From Stenotrophomonas sp. UBA2629 (GTDB taxonomy: Bacteria; Pseudomonadota; Gammaproteobacteria; Xanthomonadales; Xanthomonadaceae): a DNA stretch of 64,000 nt. Made by a program: the position numbers and the translations under genes. The notes beneath the pieces are model-generated. The model was not told where the DNA came from. It did not search any database and saw nothing but the letters and a program-made list of their open reading frames with translations. The stretch spans positions 85,928-149,927 of the forward strand of contig DEOB01000008.1 in the NCBI GenBank assembly GCA_002359895.1, in the 5' to 3' direction. Numbering within the stretch: position 1 is the first letter of the stretch; every line of letters starts with the position of its first letter. Below, one piece after another: positions 16,848 through 25,845 of this stretch.

Positions 16848-17792
16848 ATGAAGACCATCCACGTCATCGACTCACACACCGCCGGCGAGCCAACGCGAGT
16901 CGTCATGTCGGGCTTCCCCGATCTGGGCGAAACAAGCCTTGCGCAGCGTCGTCAGCTCTTCCGCGATCAGTACGACCATTGGCGCAGCGCCATCGCCTGC
17001 GAGCCTCGTGGCTCGGACACGATGGTGGGTGCATTGCTGCAGGTTCCGGTGGACCCGCGCTGCTGCGCAGGCGTGATCTTCTTCAACAATGTGGGTTACC
17101 TGGGCATGTGCGGCCACGGCACCATCGGCCTGACCCGCACTTTGGCGCATGTCGGCCGCATTCAGCCCGGCGAGCATCTGATCGAAACCCCGGTGGGTGT
17201 TGTGGGTGTGACCCTGCACGACGACGGCCGCGTGTCCATCGACAACGTCGAGAGCTACCGCTACCGCGCTGATGCCGACGTCGACGTGCCGGGTATCGGC
17301 ACCGTCACTGGCGACATCGCGTGGGGCGGCAACTGGTTCTTCATCACCAAGCAGTCACCGGCGCCGCTGGATATCACGCACCGCAATGCGTTGAGCAACT
17401 ACACCATCGCCGTGCAGGACGCGCTGGAAGCGGCCGGCATCCGCGGTGAAGACGGCGGTGTGATTGACCATGTCGAAATCAGCGGCGATGCACCGGATGG
17501 TTCGGGTGCGCGCAATTTCGTGATGTGCCCGGGCGGTGCGTACGACCGCTCGCCCTGCGGCACCGGCACCAGTGCCAAGATTGCCTGCCTTGCCGCCGAC
17601 GGTGAACTGGCCGAGGGCGAGAACTGGGTGCAGCAGGGCATTCTGGGCAGCGCGTTTGAAGGCAGCTACCGCAACGGCGAGCGTGGGGTCATGCCCACCA
17701 TCATCGGCCAGGCCTGGATCACCGGCGCCGCGCAGATCCTGATCGAAGAAAGCGATCCGCTGGCGTGGGGCATCGGCGGGGCGCGCCCCTGA
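16848..17792 (+). CDS. lhpA: 4-hydroxyproline 2-epimerase
   Basis: A 314-residue member of the proline racemase family that interconverts trans-4-hydroxy-L-proline and cis-4-hydroxy-D-proline, the first step of bacterial hydroxyproline breakdown. Both catalytic cysteines are present: C88 in GMCGHGTIG and C237 in SPCGTGTSAK. This pair separates epimerases/racemases from trans-3-hydroxyproline dehydratases, where the second position is threonine. Proline racemase is the main alternative by motif, but the next genes encode the rest of the hydroxyproline pathway. The next gene starts one base after this stop codon. Confidence 0.92.
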   Translation: MKTIHVIDSHTAGEPTRVVMSGFPDLGETSLAQRRQLFRDQYDHWRSAIACEPRGSDTMVGALLQVPVDPRCCAGVIFFNNVGYLGMCGHGTIGLTRTLAHVGRIQPGEHLIETPVGVVGVTLHDDGRVSIDNVESYRYRADADVDVPGIGTVTGDIAWGGNWFFITKQSPAPLDITHRNALSNYTIAVQDALEAAGIRGEDGGVIDHVEISGDAPDGSGARNFVMCPGGAYDRSPCGTGTSAKIACLAADGELAEGENWVQQGILGSAFEGSYRNGERGVMPTIIGQAWITGAAQILIEESDPLAWGIGGARP

Positions 17793-17793
17793 C

Positions 17794-18900
17794 ATGCGCC
17801 ACTTCGATCTCATCGTCATCGGTGCCGGGATCATAGGTGCGCAGTGCGCGCACCTTGCGACCGCGCGCGGCCGCAAGGTCGCCATCATCGAACCCGATGT
17901 GATTGGCGGTGGCGTCACCGCGGCCTCCATGGGCCACCTGGTGACGATGGATGATGATCCGGTTGAACTGGCGCTGGGGCGTTACTCGCTGGCGTTGTGG
18001 GAACAATACAAAGATGTCGCCGAGGCTGAATTCAGCCGCTGCGGCACGCTGTGGGTAGCGGCGAACGAACACGAGCTGCAGTCGGTGGCGGCCAAGCGCG
18101 AACGTCTGGCGCGCGTCGGCATCGCCAGCGAAGCGGTGGATGCAACCGGCCTGCGTCAGTTGGAGCCGGGTTTGGCGGACGACCTGTTGGGCGGCATGTT
18201 GGTGGCCGATGAAGCGGTGGTTTACCCGCCGCGCATCTGCGATTGGCTGGTGCAACAGGCCGTCGCTGCCGGTGCCTGCCTGTTGCACGGGCGTGGCGTG
18301 GTGATGCTGCGCAATGACGGCGTCGAGCTGGACGATGGCAGTGTGCTCAGCGGCCCGGTAGTGGTCGCCGCCGGCAATGCCAGCCCGGCGCTGTTGCCCG
18401 AGCTACCGATGCATATGCGTCGCGGCCATCTGGCAATCACCGACCGTTACCCCGGTGTGCTGCGTCACCAGGTACTTGAGCTGGGCTATGCCGACAGCGC
18501 GCACGGCAACGACGATGTCAGCGTCGCGTTCAATGTTCAACCGCGCCCCACCGGTCAACTGCTGCTGGGCTCGTCGCGTGAGCAGGGTCAGCACGACAGC
18601 AGGATCAATCCGGTGGTGCTGCGCCGGATGCTGGAGCGCGCGTTCCGTTATGTGCCGGGGCTGGCGCCGTTGAAAGCCATCCGCGTGTGGACCGGGCAAC
18701 GACCGTGTACGCAGGACGGCCGGCCTTACATCGGCGCCATGCCGGGCCGCACCAACGTGTGGGTCGCCACCGGCCATGAAGGCTTGGGCGTTGCGACCTC
18801 CACCGGCACCGCACACATGCTTATGGACCTGATGGATGGCGCCACGCCGGCCATCGACCCCGCACCGTTTGATCCGGCGAGGGTGATGGCATGCGCATGA
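17794..18900 (+). CDS. FAD-dependent D-hydroxyproline dehydrogenase, DAAO-like subunit
   Basis: A 368-residue flavoprotein of the D-amino-acid oxidase/dehydrogenase family. The FAD-binding fold starts at residue 5 (LIVIGAGIIGAQCA) and the C-terminal part carries IRVWTGQRPCTQDGRPYIG and GHEGLGVATSTGTA. It would oxidise cis-4-hydroxy-D-proline to pyrroline-4-hydroxy-2-carboxylate. Together with the next two genes it matches the three-part organisation of HcnABC, octopine oxidase and Lhp dehydrogenases: a substrate flavoprotein, a small 2Fe-2S protein and a second flavoprotein. It is one base after the epimerase and overlaps the next start. Confidence 0.88.
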   Translation: MRHFDLIVIGAGIIGAQCAHLATARGRKVAIIEPDVIGGGVTAASMGHLVTMDDDPVELALGRYSLALWEQYKDVAEAEFSRCGTLWVAANEHELQSVAAKRERLARVGIASEAVDATGLRQLEPGLADDLLGGMLVADEAVVYPPRICDWLVQQAVAAGACLLHGRGVVMLRNDGVELDDGSVLSGPVVVAAGNASPALLPELPMHMRRGHLAITDRYPGVLRHQVLELGYADSAHGNDDVSVAFNVQPRPTGQLLLGSSREQGQHDSRINPVVLRRMLERAFRYVPGLAPLKAIRVWTGQRPCTQDGRPYIGAMPGRTNVWVATGHEGLGVATSTGTAHMLMDLMDGATPAIDPAPFDPARVMACA

Positions 18901-19145
18901 ACCACGCCATGGTCACGCTGCGTATCGACGGCAGCGACGTCACCGTGATCACCGGCACCAGCGTGGCTGCGGCCATCGCGCACGCCGGTGGCACCACGCG
19001 CACGTCCTGCACCGGCATGCGTCGCGCACCGCTGTGCGGCATGGGCGTGTGTTTTGAATGCCGTGCCACCGTTGATGGTGTCGCACAGGAACGCACCTGC
19101 CTGCTGCCGGTTGCCGACGCCATGGAGGTGAGTACACATGGCTGA
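18897..19145 (+). CDS. Small 2Fe-2S ferredoxin-like subunit of D-hydroxyproline dehydrogenase
   Basis: An 82-residue protein. The cluster motif C-x4-C-x2-C is seen in LCGMGVCFEC, with the fourth cysteine in ERTCLLPV, the plant-type 2Fe-2S pattern of HcnA-like subunits. It passes electrons between the two flavoproteins. The ATG at 18897 overlaps the stop of the preceding gene as ATGA, which favours it over the in-frame ATG at 18891. The stop overlaps the start of the following gene by eight bases, so all three subunits are translationally coupled. Confidence 0.88.
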   Translation: MNHAMVTLRIDGSDVTVITGTSVAAAIAHAGGTTRTSCTGMRRAPLCGMGVCFECRATVDGVAQERTCLLPVADAMEVSTHG

Positions 19146-20442
19146 GCATCTGCAGTGTGATGTCGCCATCGTCGGTGCTGGGCCGGCCGGTCTTTCCGCA
19201 GCGGCGGCTGCGGCGTCGCAGGGCGCGCGTGTGGTCATTGTCGATGCCGCGCCGGTAGCCGGTGGGCAGATATGGCGCAATGACGTAAGGCTGGGAGCGC
19301 CTGCGCCGGCATTGTCACTGCGACAGCAGCTGGCCACTGCAGGTGCGTGCGTTCTGTCACGGCATGAAGTGGTCACGGTCAGTGGCAAGCAGTTGCTGCT
19401 CAATGGGAGCAGTGGTGCCACCGCGCTGGAATACGGTGCGCTGATTCTGGCCACTGGCGCGCGCGAACTGCTGCTGCCGTTTCCCGGTTGGACGCTGCCC
19501 GGTGTTACCGGCGCAGGTGGCGCGCAGGCCTTGGCAAAGCAGGGCGCACCACTGCACGGCAAGCGCGTGCTGGTGGCCGGCTCCGGGCCACTGTTGCTGG
19601 CCAGCGCGTACACATTGAAGCGGCATGGTGCGCAGGTACTCGGCATCCATGAGCAGGCGTCATCGGCGCAGGTGCGCGCGTTTGCTGCAGCGCTGTGGCG
19701 CTGGCCGGGCAAGGTGCTGCAGGCCGTGCAGCTGCGCACCGCATTGGCGGGCATCGGCTACCACTGCGACAGTCATGTGCTGCGCGCTTTCGGCGACGAC
19801 CGCCTGCGCGGTGTCGAGCTGCAGCGTGGCGCGCGCGTGGAGACGATCGCGTGCGACCAGCTTGCCTGTGGCTTTGGCCTGGTGCCCAACATCGAGCTTG
19901 CCCAGCAGCTGTCCTGCGACCTGCATCAGCACGGCCGCCATGGCGCGGTGTCGGTCGATGAATTCCAGCGCACCAGCGTTGCCGACGTGTTCGCCGCAGG
20001 CGAAGCGTGTGGCATTGGCGGTGTGGACTGCGCGACGGTGGAAGGCACCATCGCCGGCCTGGTGGCCAGCAACGCACCGGAACTGGCGCAGCGGTATTTT
20101 CCGCGTCGCGCGCGTGCACGACATTTTGCGGCCTTGCTGGCTGAGCACTTCGCGCTGGGCGATGCCGTGCGTCAGCTCGCCGATGCCGACACCTTGGTCT
20201 GTCGTTGTGAAGACGTTCGTTTCTCTGATCTCGCAGGTATGCACGACGCCCGCGCGATCAAGTTGAAGACGCGATGCGGCATGGGGCCGTGCCAGGGGCG
20301 CATCTGCGGCCCGGCCCTTTCCGAAATCGCGAACCTCCCCCGCCCGGGCTCGCGCCCTCCGGTTTTCCCCGTTCCGTTGAACGTATTGGCCGCATTGCAT
20401 GCCGGCACGCCGACGGATTCATCATCAGGAGTCATGAAATGA
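19138..20442 (+). CDS. FAD/NAD(P)-binding subunit of D-hydroxyproline dehydrogenase with C-terminal Bfd-like Fe-S domain
   Basis: A 434-residue pyridine-nucleotide-disulfide-type oxidoreductase. The first dinucleotide fold is CDVAIVGAGPAGLSAAAAAA at about 7-26, the second begins at about 143 (KRVLVAGSGPLLLASAY). The C-terminus has four cysteines in CRCEDV (about 355) and KTRCGMGPCQGRICGPA (about 380-395), a Bfd-like 2Fe-2S site. This layout matches the large subunit of HcnB/OoxA-type dehydrogenases. It ends in an ATGA overlap with the deaminase gene. Confidence 0.87.
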   Translation: MAEHLQCDVAIVGAGPAGLSAAAAAASQGARVVIVDAAPVAGGQIWRNDVRLGAPAPALSLRQQLATAGACVLSRHEVVTVSGKQLLLNGSSGATALEYGALILATGARELLLPFPGWTLPGVTGAGGAQALAKQGAPLHGKRVLVAGSGPLLLASAYTLKRHGAQVLGIHEQASSAQVRAFAAALWRWPGKVLQAVQLRTALAGIGYHCDSHVLRAFGDDRLRGVELQRGARVETIACDQLACGFGLVPNIELAQQLSCDLHQHGRHGAVSVDEFQRTSVADVFAAGEACGIGGVDCATVEGTIAGLVASNAPELAQRYFPRRARARHFAALLAEHFALGDAVRQLADADTLVCRCEDVRFSDLAGMHDARAIKLKTRCGMGPCQGRICGPALSEIANLPRPGSRPPVFPVPLNVLAALHAGTPTDSSSGVMK

Positions 20443-21341
20443 GCAAGAGCATGTGGCAGGGCGTCATTCCTGCACTCACCACACCGTTCGCCGCCGATGG
20501 CAAGGTCGACCACGCATTCCTCGCCAAGCATGCCCAGTGGCAGATCGAAGCCGGTTGTATCGGCGTGGTGCCGTTGGGATCGCTGGGTGAAAGCGCCACG
20601 CTTTCGTTCGACGAAAAAGTCGCCATCGTCCGCACGCTGGTCAAGGCACTGGGCGACACCGCACCGGTCATCCCGGGCATCGGTTCGCTCTCCACCGAAG
20701 AGGCCGTGCAGCTTGCCAAGGCCTGTGAGGCCGAAGGCGCACGCGGCCTGATGATATTGCCGCCCTACGCGTACTCGACGGACTGGAAGGAGATGAGCGC
20801 GCACTTCCGTGCCATCGCCAACGCCACCAAGCTGCCGATCCTGCTGTACAACAATCCCATCGCCTACAAGACCGATTTCAGCGCCGCCCAGATTGCCGAA
20901 CTGGCCAACGAGCTGCCGCAGATTGAGGCCATCAAGGAATCGTCCGGTGACATCCGTCGTCTGGCCGAGATCCAGGCCCTTATCGGCGACCGCCTGGTGC
21001 TGATGACCGGTATCGACGATGCCATCGTCGAGGGCCTGGCAATGGGCGTCACCGGTTGGATTGCCGGCCAGGTCAATGCGTTCCCGCACGAGTCCGTCGC
21101 CCTGTTCGAGCGTGCACGTGATGGCGGATATGACGCGGTGAAGGATCTATACAGTTGGTTCCTGCCGTTGCTGCGCCTGGACACCGTGCCCAAGTTCGTG
21201 CAGCTGATCAAGCTCACCCAGCAGTGTGTTGACTGGGGCGACGAACGTGTACGCGCACCGCGCCTGGTAGTGGATGGAGCCGAACGCGACGCCGCCATGC
21301 AGGTCATCGCACACGCCATCAAGCACCGTCCGGAGTTGTAA
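20439..21341 (+). CDS. lhpC: Pyrroline-4-hydroxy-2-carboxylate deaminase (DapA family)
   Basis: A 300-residue class I aldolase-fold enzyme of the dihydrodipicolinate synthase family. Schiff-base K166 (EAIKESSGD) and Y137 (LLYNNP) are in place, and the N-terminal GVVPLGSLGESATLS matches the family's GTTGE loop with a leucine-serine change. In this operon the expected reaction is deamination of pyrroline-4-hydroxy-2-carboxylate to 2-oxoglutarate semialdehyde. The start at 20439 overlaps the preceding stop as ATGA; a longer open frame to 20274 is not supported by any ribosome-binding site. Confidence 0.9.
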   Translation: MSKSMWQGVIPALTTPFAADGKVDHAFLAKHAQWQIEAGCIGVVPLGSLGESATLSFDEKVAIVRTLVKALGDTAPVIPGIGSLSTEEAVQLAKACEAEGARGLMILPPYAYSTDWKEMSAHFRAIANATKLPILLYNNPIAYKTDFSAAQIAELANELPQIEAIKESSGDIRRLAEIQALIGDRLVLMTGIDDAIVEGLAMGVTGWIAGQVNAFPHESVALFERARDGGYDAVKDLYSWFLPLLRLDTVPKFVQLIKLTQQCVDWGDERVRAPRLVVDGAERDAAMQVIAHAIKHRPEL

Positions 21342-21343
21342 TC

Positions 21344-22939
21344 ATGAGTAAGCTGCAGCCAGTCCTTGTTGCCGGTAATTGGCGTGATTCAGTGGACCCG
21401 GTGGGTTCGTTGGGTGCGCACGATCCGTCCACGGGCCAACCGATCGGTGAGTTGTATCCGGTCAGTTCACGTCGCGAAGTGGAGCAGGTGGTGGCTGCGG
21501 CGATCGGGGCGGCGGAGGCAATGGCCTCCGCCGATCCCACCCGCATCGCAGGTTTCCTGGATGCCTATGCGGACGGCATCGAAGCCGAAGCAGAGGCACT
21601 GGTGGAACTGGCACACCGTGAAACCGGTCTGCCGAAGACGCCGCGTCTGCGCGATGTCGAGTTGCCGCGTACCACCGGGCAGCTGCGTCAGGCCGCACGT
21701 GCGGTATGGCAGTGGAGCTGGGCGCACCCTGTCATTGATACCGCTACCGGGCTGCGCGCGACCTTTGGTCCGCTGGCCAAACCGGTGGTGGTGTTTGGCC
21801 CCAATAATTTCCCCTTCGCCTTCAACGCCATCGCCGGCAGCGATTTCGCCTCGGCCATCGCTGCGCGTGCGCCGGTGATCGCCAAGGTGCATCCCCTGCA
21901 TCCGGGCACCAGCCTGTCGCTGGGTCGCATCGCGCACAAGGCGCTGCTTGAGGCAGGGCTGCCGGCGGCGGCCATCCAGATGATCTACCGCGTTGAACCG
22001 TCCGCCAGCGAGCTGCTGGTGGGCAACCCGGCCATCGGCGGTGTTGGTTTTACCGGTGGACGTGCCGGCGGCCTGGCATTGAAGGCCATGGCCGACAAGG
22101 CCGGCGTGCCGTTCTATGCGGAGATGTCCAGCATCAACCCGGTGTTTCTGCTGGAAGGTGCATTGAATGAGCGCGGCAATGCATTGGCGCAGGAATTTTT
22201 TGCCTCCTGCACGATGGGCAGCGGGCAGTTCTGTACCAACCCAGGCCTGTTGGTGGTGCCGCGTGGTGCTGCCGGCGATCAGTTCCTGGCCGAAGCCTGC
22301 AAGCGCTTTGATGCGGCAACGCCGCTGGTGCTGTTCTCCGACGATGGCAAGCAACACTTGAATGCCGCCATCGATTCGTTGATGGATGCCGGTGCCAGCC
22401 TTTCTGCCGGCAAGCCGGTGCCGCAGCGCGAGGGCGCCTGGGTGCAACCGCAACTGCTGGAGGTGGACGGCGAGCGCTTTCTGCAGGACCCGCAGGCACT
22501 GCAGGCCGAGGCATTCGGCCCGGTCAGCCTGGTGGTGCGCAGCAGTGATCCGCTGCAGGCGCTGGCCATCGCGCGCGCGTTTGAGGGCAACCTCACCGCG
22601 ACCATTTATCGCGCCGCCGATGGCAGCGACGATGCGTTGGCTGCCGAGTTGATGCCGCTGCTGCGTCCCCGCGTGGGCCGCTTGATCTTCGACCGCATGC
22701 CGACCGGCGTGGCCGTGAGTCCGGCACAGAATCACGGCGGTCCGTATCCGGCCACCAGCCACCCGGGCTTCACTTCCGTGGGCATGCCCGGTTCCATCCG
22801 CCGCTTCACCGGCCTGCACAGCTACGACAACGTGCCCGATGCGCTGCTGCCGGCAGTGCTGCGCGATGCCAACCCGGCGCGTGTCTGGCGCCAGGTGGAT
22901 GGGCAATGGACCACCGCGGACGTGGGTGCAGCCGGATGA
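21344..22939 (+). CDS. lhpG: 2-oxoglutarate semialdehyde (2,5-dioxovalerate) dehydrogenase
   Basis: A 531-residue aldehyde dehydrogenase of the longer, 2-oxoglutarate-semialdehyde group. Nucleophile C297 is in GSGQFCTNPG, the oxyanion-hole asparagine in GPNNFPFAFN and the general base in AEMSSINPVF, where the usual ELGGK is replaced as in this subfamily. It completes conversion of hydroxyproline to 2-oxoglutarate. It starts two bases after the deaminase stop codon and overlaps the next gene as ATGA. Confidence 0.9.
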   Translation: MSKLQPVLVAGNWRDSVDPVGSLGAHDPSTGQPIGELYPVSSRREVEQVVAAAIGAAEAMASADPTRIAGFLDAYADGIEAEAEALVELAHRETGLPKTPRLRDVELPRTTGQLRQAARAVWQWSWAHPVIDTATGLRATFGPLAKPVVVFGPNNFPFAFNAIAGSDFASAIAARAPVIAKVHPLHPGTSLSLGRIAHKALLEAGLPAAAIQMIYRVEPSASELLVGNPAIGGVGFTGGRAGGLALKAMADKAGVPFYAEMSSINPVFLLEGALNERGNALAQEFFASCTMGSGQFCTNPGLLVVPRGAAGDQFLAEACKRFDAATPLVLFSDDGKQHLNAAIDSLMDAGASLSAGKPVPQREGAWVQPQLLEVDGERFLQDPQALQAEAFGPVSLVVRSSDPLQALAIARAFEGNLTATIYRAADGSDDALAAELMPLLRPRVGRLIFDRMPTGVAVSPAQNHGGPYPATSHPGFTSVGMPGSIRRFTGLHSYDNVPDALLPAVLRDANPARVWRQVDGQWTTADVGAAG

Positions 22940-24138
22940 GTGCGCAGATCGGACATCTGAGTCTGGATGAAGCGCGTGCGCGGCTGAAGCGATGGCCGAC
23001 GCAGGCTGCACCGATCTCCACAGCGGAGTACCAGCAACGCATCGAGCACGCACGCGTGCTGATGCAGGCACAGGGCGTGGATGCATTGCTGGTCAATGCG
23101 GGCACCTCCTTACGCTACTTCGCGGGTGTGCCGTGGGGCGCGACCGAGCGCCTGGTTGCACTGCTGATCACGCGCAGTGGCGAGCCGGTGATGATCTGCC
23201 CGGTGTTCGAGGAAGGCTCGCTTGATGCGGTACTGCGCATTCCCACCGACAAGCGTCTGTGGGAAGAGCATGACGATCCGTATGCGTTGGTGGCGCAGGT
23301 GCTGTGCGAGCGCAATGCAGGCCGCCTTGCACTGGACCCGGGCGCGGCGTTCGGCATTCACACCGGGCTGTCGCGCCACCTTGATGCGGCGCACATCAGC
23401 GATGCAACGGCCATCATTGACGGTTGCCGCATGTGCAAATCGCCAGCCGAATTGGCGTTGATGCAGCAGGCCTGCGACATGACGCTGTTCGTGCAGCAGC
23501 TGGCTGCCGGCATCGCCCACGAAGGCATCGGCACCGACACGTTGATCCGCTTCATCGACGAGGCCCATCGTGCCCTGGGTGCGGACAATGGTTCGACCTT
23601 CTGCATCGTGCAGTTTGGTCATGCCACCGCGTTCCCGCACGGCATTCCCGGCGTGCAGCATCTGCGCGAAGGCGAGCTTGCGCTGATCGACACCGGTTGC
23701 ACGGTGCAGGGTTACCACTCCGACATCACCCGCACCTGGATCTACGGCCAGCCCGACGACGCGCAGCGTCGCATCTGGGACCTGGAGCGCGCCGCGCAAC
23801 AAGCGGCCTTTGATGCGGTGCGCCCCGGTGTTGCCTGCGAAGACGTGGATGCCGCCGCACGCGGCGTGCTGGAAGCGGCCGGGCTTGGCCCCGACTACCG
23901 CCTGCCTGGCCTGCCGCACCGCACCGGCCATGGCTGCGGCCTGGCCATCCACGAGGCGCCGTACCTGGTGCGTGGCAACCGCACGCCGCTGGCACCGGGC
24001 ATGTGTGCCAGCAACGAACCGATGATCGTGGTGCCCGGCAGTTTTGGTGTGCGTCTGGAAGACCATTTCTACGTGACGGAGAACGGTGCGCAGTGGTTCA
24101 CCCCGCCCTCGTTGGCGATTGATAGACCGTTTGCATGA
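22936..24138 (+). CDS. Xaa-Pro dipeptidase/aminopeptidase (M24B family)
   Basis: A 400-residue cytoplasmic metallopeptidase without a signal peptide. The pita-bread metal site is visible: D252 in LIDTGC, D263 in YHSDITRTW, the histidine in HRTGHGCGLAIHE and glutamates in NEPMIVV and LEDHFYV. Family members release the amino-terminal residue before proline or hydroxyproline. Its ATGA overlap with the semialdehyde dehydrogenase places it inside the hydroxyproline operon, so it probably frees hydroxyproline from imported dipeptides. The start at 22936 was chosen for this coupling. Confidence 0.9.
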   Translation: MSAQIGHLSLDEARARLKRWPTQAAPISTAEYQQRIEHARVLMQAQGVDALLVNAGTSLRYFAGVPWGATERLVALLITRSGEPVMICPVFEEGSLDAVLRIPTDKRLWEEHDDPYALVAQVLCERNAGRLALDPGAAFGIHTGLSRHLDAAHISDATAIIDGCRMCKSPAELALMQQACDMTLFVQQLAAGIAHEGIGTDTLIRFIDEAHRALGADNGSTFCIVQFGHATAFPHGIPGVQHLREGELALIDTGCTVQGYHSDITRTWIYGQPDDAQRRIWDLERAAQQAAFDAVRPGVACEDVDAAARGVLEAAGLGPDYRLPGLPHRTGHGCGLAIHEAPYLVRGNRTPLAPGMCASNEPMIVVPGSFGVRLEDHFYVTENGAQWFTPPSLAIDRPFA

Positions 24139-24200
24139 GGTAGTACCCCGCACGAAGTCCCCCCGCTTCGCCGAAGAGACCTATTACCAGCAGGTGATTC

Positions 24201-25775
24201 ATGGCTTCACAAGGCAAGTTCAAAAAAAGTCTCACTCTCACCGACCTGACCTTCATCGGGCTGGGCTCGATTTTTGGCTCCGGTTGGTTGTTCGCGGCCA
24301 GCCACGTCTCGGCGATGGCCGGGCCGGCCGGCATCCTGTCATGGGTCTTCGGCGGGTTTGCGGTGTTTCTGCTGGGTTTGGTGTACTGCGAACTGGGCGC
24401 AGCATTGCCGCGCGCCGGTGGCGTGGTGCGCTACCCGGAGTTTTCGCACGGCCCGTTGCTGGGCTCGTTGACCGGCTTCATCACCCTGATCGCGTTTTCC
24501 AGCCTGATCGCCATTGAAGCGGTGGCCAGCCGGCAATACGCGGCGGCGTGGTTTCCCAGCCTCAACGTGCCCGGCAGCAGTGACCCCAGCCTGCTGGGTT
24601 GGGTAGTGCAGTTCGGTCTGCTGGTGCTGTACTTCCTGCTCAACTACTTCAGCGTCAAGAGCTTCGCCATCTCCAACAACATCGTGAGCGTGTTCAAGTT
24701 CATGGTGCCGTTGCTGGTGATCGTGCTGCTGCTCACGCACTTCAACAGCGACAACATGCACGTGCAGGGCTTTGCGCCCAACGGCTCGGCCGGCGTGCAG
24801 TTGGCCATTTCCACCGGCGGCATCATCTTTGCGTACCTGGGGCTGACGCCGATCGTGTCGGTGGCCAGTGAGGTACGCAATCCACAGAAGACCATCCCGA
24901 TCGCGCTGATCCTCTCCATCGCGCTGTCCACGGTGATCTACGTGATGCTACAGGTGTCGTTCCTGGGCGCGATCCCCACCGAGCAGCTGGCCAATGGCTG
25001 GGCCGGCATCGACAAGCTGTACTCGCTGCCGTACCGCGATATCGCGCTGGCATTGGGCATGGGTTGGTTGGCGTTTCTGGTGGTGGCCGACGCGGTGGTG
25101 TCGCCCAGTGGCACCGGCAACATCTACATGAACGCCACGCCGCGCGTGATCTACGGTTGGGCGCGCAGCGGTGGTTTTCTCAAGTCGCTGACCAAGATCG
25201 ACGCCAAGTCAGGCATTCCGCGTCGTGCGCTGTGGGCCGCGTTTGGTCTGTCGCTGTTCTGGACGCTGCCGTTCCCGTCATGGGAAAAGCTCATCGGTGT
25301 GGTCTCCGCCGCACTGGTGCTGAGTTACGCCGTTGCGCCGGTCACGGTGGCCGCATTGCGCCGCAGTGCCCCGGGCATGGCACGCCCGTTCAAGGTGCGT
25401 GCGTTCTCCATTCTGGGCCCGGTGTCGTTCATCGTGGCTGCATTGATCGTGTACTGGTCGCGCTGGCAGGTGGTGTCGTGGCTGCTGGGCCTGCAGGTAG
25501 TGATGTTCGTCGCCTATGTGATCTACAAGCTGCCCTCTACGGAAGGCCGCCAGCGTCTGCTGCGGCAAGTGCAGTGCTCGCTGTGGTTGATTGTCTTCTA
25601 CGTGCTGATCATGGTGGTGTCGTGGTTGGGTACGTTTGGTGGCATCGGTGCCATCACGCATCCGTGGGATTCGCTGGTTGTCGCGGTCATCGCACTGGGC
25701 ATCTACGAATGGGCAGCGCGCAGCGGCCTGCGTGCCGAAGAGCTGAAACTCGACGAGGACGAGACCGAAGAGTGA
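24201..25775 (+). CDS. APC-superfamily amino-acid permease
   Basis: A 524-residue inner-membrane transporter with about 12 hydrophobic helices. The first helix has the APC signature TFIGLGSIFGSGWLF at about 17-31, with broken-helix glycines, and SPSGTGNIYMNATPR lies in the middle. A charged tail (ELKLDEDETEE) ends the protein. It starts 62 bp after the dipeptidase on the same strand. Uptake of hydroxyproline, proline or a small peptide derivative is inferred from position; APC substrates cannot be read from the sequence. Confidence 0.88.
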   Translation: MASQGKFKKSLTLTDLTFIGLGSIFGSGWLFAASHVSAMAGPAGILSWVFGGFAVFLLGLVYCELGAALPRAGGVVRYPEFSHGPLLGSLTGFITLIAFSSLIAIEAVASRQYAAAWFPSLNVPGSSDPSLLGWVVQFGLLVLYFLLNYFSVKSFAISNNIVSVFKFMVPLLVIVLLLTHFNSDNMHVQGFAPNGSAGVQLAISTGGIIFAYLGLTPIVSVASEVRNPQKTIPIALILSIALSTVIYVMLQVSFLGAIPTEQLANGWAGIDKLYSLPYRDIALALGMGWLAFLVVADAVVSPSGTGNIYMNATPRVIYGWARSGGFLKSLTKIDAKSGIPRRALWAAFGLSLFWTLPFPSWEKLIGVVSAALVLSYAVAPVTVAALRRSAPGMARPFKVRAFSILGPVSFIVAALIVYWSRWQVVSWLLGLQVVMFVAYVIYKLPSTEGRQRLLRQVQCSLWLIVFYVLIMVVSWLGTFGGIGAITHPWDSLVVAVIALGIYEWAARSGLRAEELKLDEDETEE

Positions 25776-25783
25776 TCCACACG

Positions 25784-25811
25784 CGGCAGCCGGTGCATCC
25801 ATCGGCTGCCG
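25784..25811 (+). terminator. Intercistronic hairpin after permease
   Basis: A 9-bp stem CGGCAGCCG / CGGCTGCCG with a 10-base loop lies between the permease stop and the next start. It has no T-run and is probably a processing or stability element rather than a full stop. Confidence 0.4.
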
Positions 25812-25845
25812 TTGCACTTTGCCAACACGTAAACCGGAGTCTGCG

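Noticed and set aside
16848..17792. Epimerase considered as trans-3-hydroxy-L-proline dehydratase
   Set aside because: Both catalytic positions are cysteine (C88, C237); the dehydratase has threonine at the second position.
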